Positions 55,818-64,000 of a stretch of DNA of 64,000 nt are shown piece after piece. Under the pieces are notes generated by a model that saw only the letters and a list, made by a program, of their open reading frames with translations, searched no databases and had not been told where the DNA came from. This DNA is from DATFVJ01 sp963851085. GTDB taxonomy: Bacteria > Actinomycetota > Actinomycetes > Streptosporangiales > Streptosporangiaceae. The position numbers and the translations under genes were made by a program. Location of the stretch: NCBI GenBank assembly GCA_963851085.1, contig CAWKNX010000022.1, forward strand, positions 1-64,000. The letters are read 5' to 3'. Within the stretch, counting starts at the first letter, position 1. The number at the start of each line of letters is the position of its first letter.

Positions 55818-58800
55818 ATGGAGTTCTCACTTCTGGGTCCGCTAGAGATGCGTGACGGCGGCCGGGTCATCCCGCTCGGCGGGGCGAAGCAACGGGCATT
55901 ACTCGCGGCCCTTCTCCTGCACGCGAACCAGGTGGTTTCCAGGGACAGCCTCATCGACGGTCTGTGGGGCAAACAGGCGCCGCCCACCGCTGCCCACACG
56001 GTCGAGACCTACGTATCCCGCCTCCGCCGGACCCTGCACGACGTTGGCTCCCGCGACGCCCTCATCACCCGCCCGCCCGGATACATGCTGCGGGTCGGCC
56101 CAGCGGAGCTCGACCTCAACCGCTTCGAAACGCTCGCGCGTGAGGGCCGGCGGGCGCTAGCTGAGGGGACGCCAGAAACGGCAGCGGGCCTTCTGCGGGA
56201 GGCACTGGCCCTGTTCAGGGGCCCACCGCTGGACGATGTCGCGTTCTTTCCCTTCGCCCAGGCAGACGTGACCCGCCTGGCTGAGATGCGCCTGGCCGCA
56301 TTGGAGGACCGGGTCGACGCGGACCTGGCGGCCGGCCAGTCAAGCGAGCTCGCCGGGGAACTCGAAGCGCTGGTGAGCGCCTACCCGCTCCGGGAACGGC
56401 TGCGCGGCCAGCTGATGCTCGCTTTCTACCGGGCCGGACGGCAGGCCGATGCTCTTGACACCTACCGGAGGGCCCGCCAGTACCTGGCCGAGGAACTCGG
56501 TGTCGAGCCGTGCGCCGTCCTGCGCCGACTCGAAGAGGCCATCCTCGTGCACGATCCGTCCCTGGAGCCCGAACCCGCGAAGTCCGGCCCCGTTCTCGCG
56601 GATGTTACGCCCCGCGTCGAACCCGCCACAGCGATCAGCGCCGGCCGACCGATCGCGGCACTACCATCCGCGATGAAAGGGACACCGGCGGAGCATACGG
56701 AGGCCCGGGGAGCGGCGGTGTGGCCAGCGCCCGTCCGGATCGCGCTGGCAGCAAACCGACGGCGCTCCCTGATCCTGCTCGCGACCCTCCTCCTCGCATC
56801 ACTCGTCGTGGGTGGCGCAGCCGTTTTGCATCGCGAGGCTCCCTCGCGGGGGGCGATCCTCGGCGACGCGGTGGGGATTATCGACCCACGCACGGGGGCG
56901 ATCGTGGGGACGGTTCGTCTCGGCTCGTCCCCGGGCCGGATCGCCGTCGGGTCGGGATCGGTTTGGGTCACGAACGTCGACGACCACACCGTGTCGCGGA
57001 TCGAGCCCGGCGGCGGGGAAGTGCGGCAGATCATCCAGGTGGGCGGCGGGCCGAGCGGGATCGCCGTGGGAAACGGGGCGGTGTGGGTGGCCAACGCCCT
57101 GGACGGGGCGGTAACCCGCATTGATCCGAGTACCGACCAGGTCGTCCAGACGATCCTGGTGGGTGACGGACCATCCGGCATCGCCTACGGCGAGGGAGCG
57201 GTCTGGGTTGCGAACACCGGCGACCACACCGTCGTCGGCATTGACCCAAGGACAGGCAAGGTGACCAGACGCGTGGGGCTGGACGCGAACCCGACCGATC
57301 TGGCGGTGGGCGCCGGCGCCGTGTGGGTCACGAGCCAGGCAGCGGGCGAGGTGTTCAGGATCTCTCCCGACGGACGGGACGTGGCCGCCATCCGGGTGGG
57401 CACCGGCCCGAGCGCCATCGCTGCCAGCCCAGGGGCAGTATGGGTGGCCAATACGCTCGACGGCACCGTCTCCAGGATCGATCCCTCCCGAGACATCGTC
57501 ACCGCCACACTCGAAGTCGGGGACGGCCCGTCTGGCATCGCCATCACGCCTGCCGCGGTGTGGGCGACGAGCGAGTATGCGGGGACAGTCGCCCGGATCG
57601 ACCCTCGCACGCCGGTGGTGGCCGCGACCATCCGGGTCGGGAACCGTCCAGGGGGCATTGCGGTGGCGAGGGGCGAGGTCTGGGTCGGGATCCGTGCTCC
57701 GGCCGCCGGACACCGGGGCGGCACCCTTCGGATCGTGACTGCCATCCCCCGGCTCGACTCCATCGACCCCGCGATGGCCCTCATGCTTTTCCCGCCGCAG
57801 CTCTTGGGGATGACCAACGACGGCCTGGTCACTCTCAGGCACGCCGGGGGCAGCGAGGGAAGGCAGCTCGTGCCCGACCTCGCGGTCGCGCTGCCCGCCC
57901 CCGGCCACCATGGCCTCAGCTACCGGTTCGGACTGCGGCCGGGGATCAGGTACTCGACGGGGGAACCCGTCCGGCCTGAGGACTTCCGGCGGGCCATTGA
58001 GCGGGACTTCAGGATGGGGTCACCCGGCGCATCGTTGTTCCAGGATGTCGTGGGGGCCGAGCACTGCGCGGACCATGGGCAAGGGTGCAGGCTACCGCAG
58101 GGCATCGCCATAGACGACCGGGCAAACACGGTCACCTTCCACCTCAATCATCCGGACCCTGACTTCTTGTACAAGCTCACGCTGACATTCGCCTTCGCCA
58201 TACCTTCAGGCACCCCGGACCGCGATGTCGGGCTCCACCCCGTCCCGGCCACCGGCCCGTACATGATCGACCGCTATGAGCCGGGCAGACAACTCCTCCT
58301 GGTGCGTAACCCCGATTTTCACGAATGGCAGGAGGCGGCACAGCCGGACGGCAATCCAGACCAGATCGTGTGGCGGTTCGGTGCGGACCCGGAGGCTGCC
58401 GTGACGGCTGTCGAGCGGGGAAGCGCCGACTGGGGCCTGTACGAGTTCCGTTTCTCCCTGCCGGGCGACCGGATCCAGGAGATACGAACCCAGTACGCGG
58501 GGCAGACGCACGTGAACCCGCTCGCTGAGACAGAGTTCTTCGCGCTGCACACCCGAGTGCCACCGTTCGATGACATCCGCGTCCGCCGTGCGCTCAACTA
58601 CGCCGTCGACCGCAACGTCCTGGTGAGGCTCTACGGGGGGACCAGCGTCGCCCGTCCCACCTGTCAGGTGCTCCCACCGGGTCTGCCCGGCTACCAGCGG
58701 TACTGTCCTTACACTCTGAACTCCGCACCGGACGGCGTGTACACCGCTCCTCGGCTGGCCCTGGCCCGGCAACTCGTCGCCGCGTCGCACACGCGTGGAA

Positions 58801-59297
58801 TGCGGGTCAGGATCCTGAGCGACCCTGACTTTCCCCCCGCGCGATACGTCGCCTCTGTGCTCAGGGCGCTCGGGTATCGTGCGTCGCTGCGGATCACCAC
58901 CGGAGACGGTTTCAATGCCCTCGGTAACAACTCCAGGTACCAGGTACAGATCAGCCGGGGCGGCTGGGCCGCCGCCTATCCAGCGCCGTCGGAATCCATC
59001 AGCCGGTTCCTGTCGTGCGGGGCCTTCCGGTCAGCGTCCGACGCCAACGGCAACGTGGCCGAGTTCTGCGACCCGGACGTCGATCGCGACATCGGACCGG
59101 CGCTGCACTTGCAGGCGACCGATCCGCTGGCCGCCAGCCGGCTATGGGCCAGCGTGGACCACCGGATCGCGGACCAGGCGCCTTGGCTACCGACAGTTAA
59201 CCTCAGTGCGGTGGATCTCCTCTCCAAACGAACCAGCGGCTACCAGTTCCACCCCCAGTGGGGAATCCTCCTCGACCAGCTCTGTGTCGTGCCCTAG
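55818..59297 (+). CDS. SARP/BTAD regulator fused to beta-propeller and solute-binding domain
   Basis: The 1159-residue protein starts after GGGGGAGGGGG and joins several modules. Residues 1-95 are an OmpR-type winged helix and 95-245 a BTAD domain, the SARP/AfsR DNA-binding unit. A linker leads to a membrane helix (about 317-337). Residues about 350-635 form six or seven YncE-like propeller blades with repeated G-x-G-P-S-G-I-A-x-G-x-G-A-V-W-V-A-N. Residues about 640-1159 match SBP_bac_5 (extracellular peptide/nickel-binding protein). I infer a membrane-spanning one-component regulator with an outside ligand sensor. The ligand is unknown; no transporter genes adjoin. Confidence 0.85.
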   Translation: MEFSLLGPLEMRDGGRVIPLGGAKQRALLAALLLHANQVVSRDSLIDGLWGKQAPPTAAHTVETYVSRLRRTLHDVGSRDALITRPPGYMLRVGPAELDLNRFETLAREGRRALAEGTPETAAGLLREALALFRGPPLDDVAFFPFAQADVTRLAEMRLAALEDRVDADLAAGQSSELAGELEALVSAYPLRERLRGQLMLAFYRAGRQADALDTYRRARQYLAEELGVEPCAVLRRLEEAILVHDPSLEPEPAKSGPVLADVTPRVEPATAISAGRPIAALPSAMKGTPAEHTEARGAAVWPAPVRIALAANRRRSLILLATLLLASLVVGGAAVLHREAPSRGAILGDAVGIIDPRTGAIVGTVRLGSSPGRIAVGSGSVWVTNVDDHTVSRIEPGGGEVRQIIQVGGGPSGIAVGNGAVWVANALDGAVTRIDPSTDQVVQTILVGDGPSGIAYGEGAVWVANTGDHTVVGIDPRTGKVTRRVGLDANPTDLAVGAGAVWVTSQAAGEVFRISPDGRDVAAIRVGTGPSAIAASPGAVWVANTLDGTVSRIDPSRDIVTATLEVGDGPSGIAITPAAVWATSEYAGTVARIDPRTPVVAATIRVGNRPGGIAVARGEVWVGIRAPAAGHRGGTLRIVTAIPRLDSIDPAMALMLFPPQLLGMTNDGLVTLRHAGGSEGRQLVPDLAVALPAPGHHGLSYRFGLRPGIRYSTGEPVRPEDFRRAIERDFRMGSPGASLFQDVVGAEHCADHGQGCRLPQGIAIDDRANTVTFHLNHPDPDFLYKLTLTFAFAIPSGTPDRDVGLHPVPATGPYMIDRYEPGRQLLLVRNPDFHEWQEAAQPDGNPDQIVWRFGADPEAAVTAVERGSADWGLYEFRFSLPGDRIQEIRTQYAGQTHVNPLAETEFFALHTRVPPFDDIRVRRALNYAVDRNVLVRLYGGTSVARPTCQVLPPGLPGYQRYCPYTLNSAPDGVYTAPRLALARQLVAASHTRGMRVRILSDPDFPPARYVASVLRALGYRASLRITTGDGFNALGNNSRYQVQISRGGWAAAYPAPSESISRFLSCGAFRSASDANGNVAEFCDPDVDRDIGPALHLQATDPLAASRLWASVDHRIADQAPWLPTVNLSAVDLLSKRTSGYQFHPQWGILLDQLCVVP

Positions 59298-59498
59298 CCC
59301 CTGGCTACGTCGAGCTGGGCCGTGCGGGATCACGAACTCCCGGCCGCGGCGCAGCCAGCTTGGCGCGGCCGGCGCGCGGATATGGGCGGCAGGGAGCGTC
59401 GGGCGATGCCCGGAAGTGGAGGCCTTCCCTGGTGGCCCGCTGCTCGGAGCCAGGAGCCGCGTCTTCCCCGGCGTTGGTCCGCCGGTCGGCAATGATGC

Positions 59499-60599
59499 CT
59501 ATACGTCGCTTAGCGCCACGCTGACGGCCTCGCGGAGCCCATCGAGGTCGAGCTGCCCGGGCGCCCGTGGATACCCCTCGCTGGGCGGTACGTAGCCGTC
59601 GAGCGCCCAGCAGGTGGTGTCGAGCGCGGCGGCGAGCGGACCGGCGCCGCGTTCACCTGCCCACATCTCCTGCCGCCGGGCGGCGCGGAACATCCGCCCG
59701 AAATCGGCTGCGCTCAGCCGCCCATCCACGAACTGCCGCATGGCCGAGAGCTGGCCACTGATTCCGCTCCCGTACGGGACGTCGGCTGCGGCTGACCAGG
59801 CCAGCCAGACGGGCCGCCACGGGCGCCCGGACAGCGCGCAACCGTAGTACCTGGCCGCGTCGAGCGGCAGGGCTGACGTTCCGGCCGAGGCGAGGGCGAA
59901 TTCAGCGAATCCCGTGCGCGCGCGCCGCACGTCAGCGCCGCTGACCGCCTCGACGAACTGGCGCGGACCCGCCGCGACGGCGAATCCTGCGGAGGTGGTG
60001 AGCAGCGCGGCGGACAAGTCGGGGAATACGACAAGCGCGTCGGGCGTGCCGAATACCTGCAAGGCGGCATGGATCCGGGTGCCATCGGCAGGAATCGTCA
60101 CGGCCATTTCGCCCGAACGCGCGGGCGCGACCGGACAGCCGAAGACAAAGTGCTCGCCGAAGGCCCGCACCGCAGCGGCGAGCCGCCCGGCGACCGCGGG
60201 CGCGATCGGCGTCGCGGCGGCGAAGGGGACCGCGTCAATGCCCGCGCCATGGCCCAGGCCGTCGGTGCCCGCCGCGCCTCGCCCCTGGGCCGCCGGATCG
60301 CGCGGGATCGGTGGCCAGTCGGGAGGTTCGGCCGCGCCTCGGGGGCCCGGCTGATCGTCAGGGTCGGCGCCTGGCCGGGCAGCGACCCGTCGGGGCTGCT
60401 CGGCCGGGCTGGTCCTCGCAGGTTGCCCGGCTGAGAGCGGGCCCTGCGGTCCCGCGACGCCAAGGGTCGCGGAGGTGCGGCCCCCAGGGCTGGCGCCAAG
60501 CAGCCAGTCCGGGTGGAACAGGTGTGGTGCGGCAAGCAGGCGCGCCACGACCGCGCCAGCGCGTGGCGCGCTCACTGCGGCGGGCTCCACGCCGGTCAC
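59499..60599 (-). CDS. Immunity protein: shared N-domain plus colicin D immunity-like domain
   Basis: The 366-residue product starts with GTG overlapping the toxin stop (GTGA). Residues about 12-48 and 122-255 parallel the N-terminus of the toxin: V-V-A-R-L-L-A ... D-W-L, M-A-V-T-I-P-A-D-G, G-T-P-D-A-L-V-V-F-P-D-L-S-A-A-L-L, A-G-P-R-Q-F. A 70-residue Pro/Gly-rich linker separates the two parts. Residues about 278-366 resemble colicin D immunity (F-V-D-G-R-L-S-A-A-D-F, A-L-D-G-Y-V-P-P, L-D-L-D-G-L-R-E-A-V-S-V-A-L). By place and fold it should neutralise the toxin tail; the copied N-domain is unexplained. Confidence 0.75.
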   Translation of the reverse strand: MTGVEPAAVSAPRAGAVVARLLAAPHLFHPDWLLGASPGGRTSATLGVAGPQGPLSAGQPARTSPAEQPRRVAARPGADPDDQPGPRGAAEPPDWPPIPRDPAAQGRGAAGTDGLGHGAGIDAVPFAAATPIAPAVAGRLAAAVRAFGEHFVFGCPVAPARSGEMAVTIPADGTRIHAALQVFGTPDALVVFPDLSAALLTTSAGFAVAAGPRQFVEAVSGADVRRARTGFAEFALASAGTSALPLDAARYYGCALSGRPWRPVWLAWSAAADVPYGSGISGQLSAMRQFVDGRLSAADFGRMFRAARRQEMWAGERGAGPLAAALDTTCWALDGYVPPSEGYPRAPGQLDLDGLREAVSVALSDV

Positions 60600-63343
60600 A
60601 GCTTCAGCTCCGTTATCAGCCGGAAGAGCTGTTCCTCCGTGAGCAGCGCGCAGCCGGTGAACTCACCGGCGGGTGTGAAGAAAACGGCCGCGCCGGTGGC
60701 CCGATCCACGACCGCCCTCGCCGGATGGTTGCGGAACGTGACCTCGTCGAATCGCAGCGAGCCTGCTGCCTCGGCGATCTGCCGAAGCGCGCTGGTGAGG
60801 TCGGCCACCTGCGCCGCCGGGTCGGCCGGTGCTCCGTTCGCCACTTTGGATCCGACACCGAACTCGGGCGCATGACCGAGCCAGCGGCGCACCCGGTCCT
60901 GCGGAAACAGCCAGCCGCTTCTGCCGAGCTCGTCGGCTGGGGGCCTGCGCCGCGCCGCCGCGGGCGCCACCTCGACCGCCGCGCTCTGCGGGGTAGCCGG
61001 CAGGAGCCCGGTCGGTGACAGCGCCTGCCGCGGCGGCGGGAGCCGCTGATACGGCCGCGCCACCGGCTTGCCGCGCAGGAGCGCCACGGTATCCGGCGGC
61101 AGCGCCGCGCCGGCCAGCCGGAGCACGCCGAGCATGAACTGACCGGGTGCGGGCACTGTGGTCTGTTCCAGACGTGCCACGATCCCGCGCGCGGCGCCGC
61201 CACGCGACCCTGAACCCCGGCGGCCCGGCAGCGGGGCGGGGGTCGCCCAGCCGGAGACGAGAAGCACGAGCACGCTAAGCCCGGCCGCCACGATCAGCAC
61301 CTGCCCGGCCGGGATGAATTGGCTGAACCACGCGTGCGACGCGCCGATACCGCTCGCCAGGTCACCGGGCCGGGGCTGCGAGATGTTTCCCGCGCCACCG
61401 TAGCGCCCAGGCAGCAGCGTCAGCCTGGCAAGCCCGCTTGGCCATGCCGCCGCGCGCGCACCTGCGCCACCCACCCGCAGAACCGTGCCGCCGTGCCACG
61501 GCGGCGCCGCGGCGGCGACCGCGGTTCCGCCGCCGAGCGCGAGCGTCGCGGTCAGCCCGCGCCATGCGGCCCACAGCCCCGCCTGCCGCGGCACGTCGCG
61601 CCTGGCCCGGCCGCCCGCTCGCGCCTCGCGCATGGCAAGCTCACGCCGCTGCCTTGCGAACGCGAGCGACGGCGCGAAGATGGCGCGCTGCCGTCCGCGC
61701 GGCCACCGCGCTACGACAAGCAAGAACGCGAGCTCGTGACCCAGCGCCACCAAGACCTCGGCCGCCGCGGCACGCAGCCCGGCCCACCGCCGCGCGAGCC
61801 GTCCGCGCGTGGTGCGGGCCGGCCAGCGTAGCCGCGCCCTGATCACAGATCCTCTTTCCGCCCGCGCGAGCCCGGCCCAGCGGGGCACACCAGGCAACGG
61901 CGGCGCCACGTCGAGGACGCGGTGCTGCGCACGGAAATCCACCACGACGGCAGCGGCGAGAAGCACGAGCAGCAGCCACCGGCTCGCGTAGCCCTCACCC
62001 ACCGCGGCGTGCACGCGCGACACCCACGAGGGAACGCTGCCGCCCGCGGCTGCCGCGTCGTAGTGATAGTGGTCGAGCATCGCCATACCGAGAAGCGCGG
62101 GCGGCAGCAGCCACACGAGCATTCGCCACAAGCGCCACCCCGATCCCGGGCCGTCCACACCACGTGGACGTGCCGCCACGGCCAGGCCGATACCCGCAGT
62201 GACCAGGCCGGTGGTCACGGCGTGACCGGGAAACCTGACCGGGCCCGCATCCATCCAGCCCGGCAGCAACGCGGCCAGGTGCCAGCCTGTGCCGGGTGCG
62301 GCAAGCGCCGCGATGGTGCCCTGGACAAGCGCGAACCCAGCGCCACTGGCCACGCCGAGCAGCACGTAGTCCGCGGCGGCGAGCCGGGTGAAGCGATGGC
62401 GGGCGGACAGCCAGAAAACCGCGACGGGGATAAGCGCGGCGACCTCCTCGGCGGGACCCGCGAACGTCAGCCACGAGCGCACCGGGCCGCGGCCAGCGGC
62501 CAGCCACTCGATGGCCGCGGCCGCTGTCGCGCAGGCCGCGCCGGCGGCGATCATCCGCAGGCAGGCCGCCCAGCTCAACGTGTGCGTCCTGGCGAGCGCG
62601 AACACCTGGAAGATCAGCCAGAGCGCCCCCGCGAGCACGGGAAGCACGTGGCTGGCCCGAGGCGCGGACAGCAAGGTGATCACGATCACGGCCACGGCAC
62701 CCCAGCCCGCCGCGGCGCGGCACGCGCGCAGCACCGCCGTGCCGAGCAGGTGCCTGCGGAAGGCGGCGGCCAGCGCCGACAGCCGTTCTGGAACATCTGG
62801 GCGCAGCGTCCGGCGGGAGGCGTGGCGGCTGTTCGGCCCGCCACCGTAGCGTCCCGCCACCAGGCGCAGCCGTTGATCGCCGGTATCCCGGGCCCACGCC
62901 GCGAATCGTTCACGTGCGCCGCCCACATCAGGCCCGGCGAGCGCGGCGGCGAATAGCGGCGGGCCCGCGCCGAGCGCGTACCCGGCCATGCTGACCAGGA
63001 CCGCGGCCGAGGCGTCCGGCAGGCAGACGAGGAAATCGTCCGGCTGCCCCCAACGAGTGGCAAGGTCAAGCAGCGCCTTGCCGCTTGCGGGCAGCACCAC
63101 CACGTTGTCGTACATGTACGCGGCCCTGGTCCGGCATGCGAGCAGCCGGTCGGCGCCCATCTCGACGGCCGCTCCAGCGATCGCGTCCACTAATTCGGGA
63201 TCGACCCCTGGCGCCACGGCGAGCGGGACGACCCGCTTGTGCGAAGTGCCGCCACCACTGGTGAGCCAATCTCTGCGGAATTCCCCATCGCTCGAGCACA
63301 CCCGGAGCACGAGGTCACGGGCGAGCATTTCTGCGGCGTTCAT
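60596..63343 (-). CDS. PrsW-type membrane protein with C-terminal colicin D-like tRNase toxin domain
   Basis: The 915-residue protein has an N-domain (1-190) shared with the immunity protein, then many membrane helices (about 200-470) with a PrsW-like core: G-P-A-E-E-V-A-A (Glu299-300), G-A-G-F-A-L-V-Q (a Glu is usual at the last position) and F-P-G-H (His374). Arg-rich and Gly-rich parts and two more helices (about 595-615, 680-698) follow. Residues about 812-915 look like colicin D: G-H-A-P-E-F-G-V (His824 as candidate catalyst), A-R-A-V-V-D-R-A-T-G-A-A-V-F-F-T, A-G-E-F-T-G. Start ATG has CAGGAG. tRNase activity is inferred. Confidence 0.75.
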   Translation of the reverse strand: MNAAEMLARDLVLRVCSSDGEFRRDWLTSGGGTSHKRVVPLAVAPGVDPELVDAIAGAAVEMGADRLLACRTRAAYMYDNVVVLPASGKALLDLATRWGQPDDFLVCLPDASAAVLVSMAGYALGAGPPLFAAALAGPDVGGARERFAAWARDTGDQRLRLVAGRYGGGPNSRHASRRTLRPDVPERLSALAAAFRRHLLGTAVLRACRAAAGWGAVAVIVITLLSAPRASHVLPVLAGALWLIFQVFALARTHTLSWAACLRMIAAGAACATAAAAIEWLAAGRGPVRSWLTFAGPAEEVAALIPVAVFWLSARHRFTRLAAADYVLLGVASGAGFALVQGTIAALAAPGTGWHLAALLPGWMDAGPVRFPGHAVTTGLVTAGIGLAVAARPRGVDGPGSGWRLWRMLVWLLPPALLGMAMLDHYHYDAAAAGGSVPSWVSRVHAAVGEGYASRWLLLVLLAAAVVVDFRAQHRVLDVAPPLPGVPRWAGLARAERGSVIRARLRWPARTTRGRLARRWAGLRAAAAEVLVALGHELAFLLVVARWPRGRQRAIFAPSLAFARQRRELAMREARAGGRARRDVPRQAGLWAAWRGLTATLALGGGTAVAAAAPPWHGGTVLRVGGAGARAAAWPSGLARLTLLPGRYGGAGNISQPRPGDLASGIGASHAWFSQFIPAGQVLIVAAGLSVLVLLVSGWATPAPLPGRRGSGSRGGAARGIVARLEQTTVPAPGQFMLGVLRLAGAALPPDTVALLRGKPVARPYQRLPPPRQALSPTGLLPATPQSAAVEVAPAAARRRPPADELGRSGWLFPQDRVRRWLGHAPEFGVGSKVANGAPADPAAQVADLTSALRQIAEAAGSLRFDEVTFRNHPARAVVDRATGAAVFFTPAGEFTGCALLTEEQLFRLITELKL

Positions 63344-63705
63344 AGGCTCCTGACGGGGTCGGGACCTCCTCCGAGTTATATGTCCCAATTTCCCCGGCCA
63401 AGGTAACCCGCGGACAGCGACCGGTTTCGGTCCGTACCCTACCGCAAGCCCGCTGCGCGCTCGGGAGTCTCGCACGCCCCTTGTGTCACCGCGTCCGGGC
63501 CCAAGAGGTCGCGCGGATAGGGCGTCGGACGGCAGTCCTGTCCGCGCGACCTCTAAATCTCTGATCGTGGCGGATATCACGCGGGAGGGGGACCACAGCA
63601 CCACGCCGGGCGGTGGCGGCTCGATGGTTGGCCGGTGCGGACCGTGGGCCACCGAAGGATGCATTCCTGGCAGGCCGAGGATCCGCCGCGTGACGACGGA
63701 GCGTG
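63344..63705. other. Gap upstream of the toxin gene
   Basis: No gene. It contains the family B hairpin and the presumed leftward promoter of the toxin-immunity operon. A frame running through from the toxin gene is open here but has neither family match nor ribosome site. Confidence 0.4.
63504..63554. repeat. Inverted repeat, family B, compact copy
   Basis: AGAGGTCGCGCGGATAGG (63504-63521) and CCTGTCCGCGCGACCTCT (63537-63554) form an 18-bp stem with one mismatch and a 15-base loop. The left arm and following GCGTCGG are identical to the copy at 5973. It is about 160 bases upstream of the toxin gene and could serve as terminator for the GNAT gene further upstream. Confidence 0.85.
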
Positions 63706-64000
63706 TCAGGCGGGCCCGGGGATCATGGGATCCGTACGTACCCGGCTGTAGAGGACACCGTCGCACCAGGCGCCGCCGATGAAACCGATGCGGCGCAGGG
63801 TCCCCTCCCTGGTGAAACCGGCCCGCTCGAGGGCGCGCTGCTCGGCCACGTTCTCCGGCAGGGTCCCGGCCTCGATGCGGACCATTGGAGTGAAAGTGAA
63901 CAGGTAGTCGGCGAGCTGCCGCTGAGCCCGGCTGCCGACGCCGCGGCCACGCCACTCGGGCAGCAGGATGATCCCGATGTTCCAGCACGCGTGCTCCGGT
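63706..64000 (-). CDS. GNAT acetyltransferase (RimJ/RimL-like), partial at window edge
   Basis: Only the C-terminal 97 residues are inside the window; the start lies beyond the right edge. The piece has C-W-N-I-G-I-I-L-L-P-E-W-R-G-R-G-V-G-S-R-A-Q, the acetyl-CoA loop, then N-V-A-E-Q-R-A-L-E-R-A-G-F-T-R-E-G, the ending common to RimJ/RimL-type enzymes. It runs in the same direction as the toxin gene with a 360-bp gap. Confidence 0.88.
   Translation of the reverse strand, partial: PEHACWNIGIILLPEWRGRGVGSRAQRQLADYLFTFTPMVRIEAGTLPENVAEQRALERAGFTREGTLRRIGFIGGAWCDGVLYSRVRTDPMIPGPA

Noticed and set aside
63344..63988. Open frame continuing upstream of the toxin to the window edge, giving a 1130-residue protein
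   Set aside because: The upstream 215 codons overlap a clear GNAT reading frame, show no domain and cross a hairpin repeat. The ATG at 63343 has a ribosome site and begins the domain shared with the immunity protein.
1..64000. tRNA and rRNA genes
   Set aside because: A search by eye for T-loop and anticodon-stem signatures found none. A covariance-model scan would be needed to exclude a tRNA firmly.

Overview
The window is high-GC DNA with actinomycete codon use and gene order. It carries sucC-sucD next to a DUF6350/PerM-like gene and a PcrA/UvrD helicase, then guaA, glpD, guaB3-guaB, a SigD/ShbA-type sigma factor with its anti-sigma factor, groEL-groES with a CIRCE operator, and tsaD-rimI-tsaB ... 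tsaE-hydrolase-alr. That synteny fits an actinomycete chromosome (Streptomyces, Streptosporangiales or a relative). The sequence alone does not give the genus. No tRNA, rRNA or CRISPR array was recognised.

Layout. 1-4.4 kb is a base-richer-in-AT accessory patch of broken or odd genes: an Mrr-nuclease remnant, a gene with an exact internal 102-bp duplication, a conserved uncharacterised gene split by a 263-bp MITE-like insert, and a tiny His-rich ORF. 4.4-13.8 kb holds DUF6350, sucD, sucC, a B12-binding mutase subunit, pcrA, a PIG-L deacetylase, MntP and a GNAT. 13.8-23 kb holds a DUF4389 membrane protein, a form II coxS-coxL-coxM-coxG cluster, a VOC protein, and a divergent EamA exporter/XRE-cupin pair with a palindromic operator. 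23-29.3 kb holds a secreted S8-like protease, a secreted S53 protease and a decayed kynureninase. 29.3-43.7 kb is purine, glycerol, aldehyde, sigma/anti-sigma and chaperonin housekeeping. 43.7-53.3 kb holds a zinc-ribbon protein, the tRNA t6A genes, alanine racemase and a kumamolisin-like protease. 53.3-64 kb is accessory: DUF1707, a LysM amidase, a SARP-type regulator fused to a propeller and a solute-binding domain, and a toxin/immunity pair.

The most interesting locus is 59499-63343. A 915-residue membrane protein with a PrsW-like intramembrane-protease core ends in a colicin D-like tRNase domain. Its stop overlaps the start (GTGA) of a 366-residue protein ending in a colicin D immunity-like domain. 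The N-terminal regions of both proteins are visibly homologous, so toxin and immunity protein appear to share an unnamed domain. I read this as a polymorphic toxin-immunity unit in which PrsW may release or anchor the toxin.

Many genes between 7.2 and 16.2 kb, and a few elsewhere, are broken by single-base indels although their reading continues perfectly in another frame (pcrA has at least five). Several lie in G or C runs, so sequence error is as likely as decay. These genes are annotated over their full extent. Two dispersed palindromic repeat families, several short tandem repeats and very strong hairpin terminators lie between genes.
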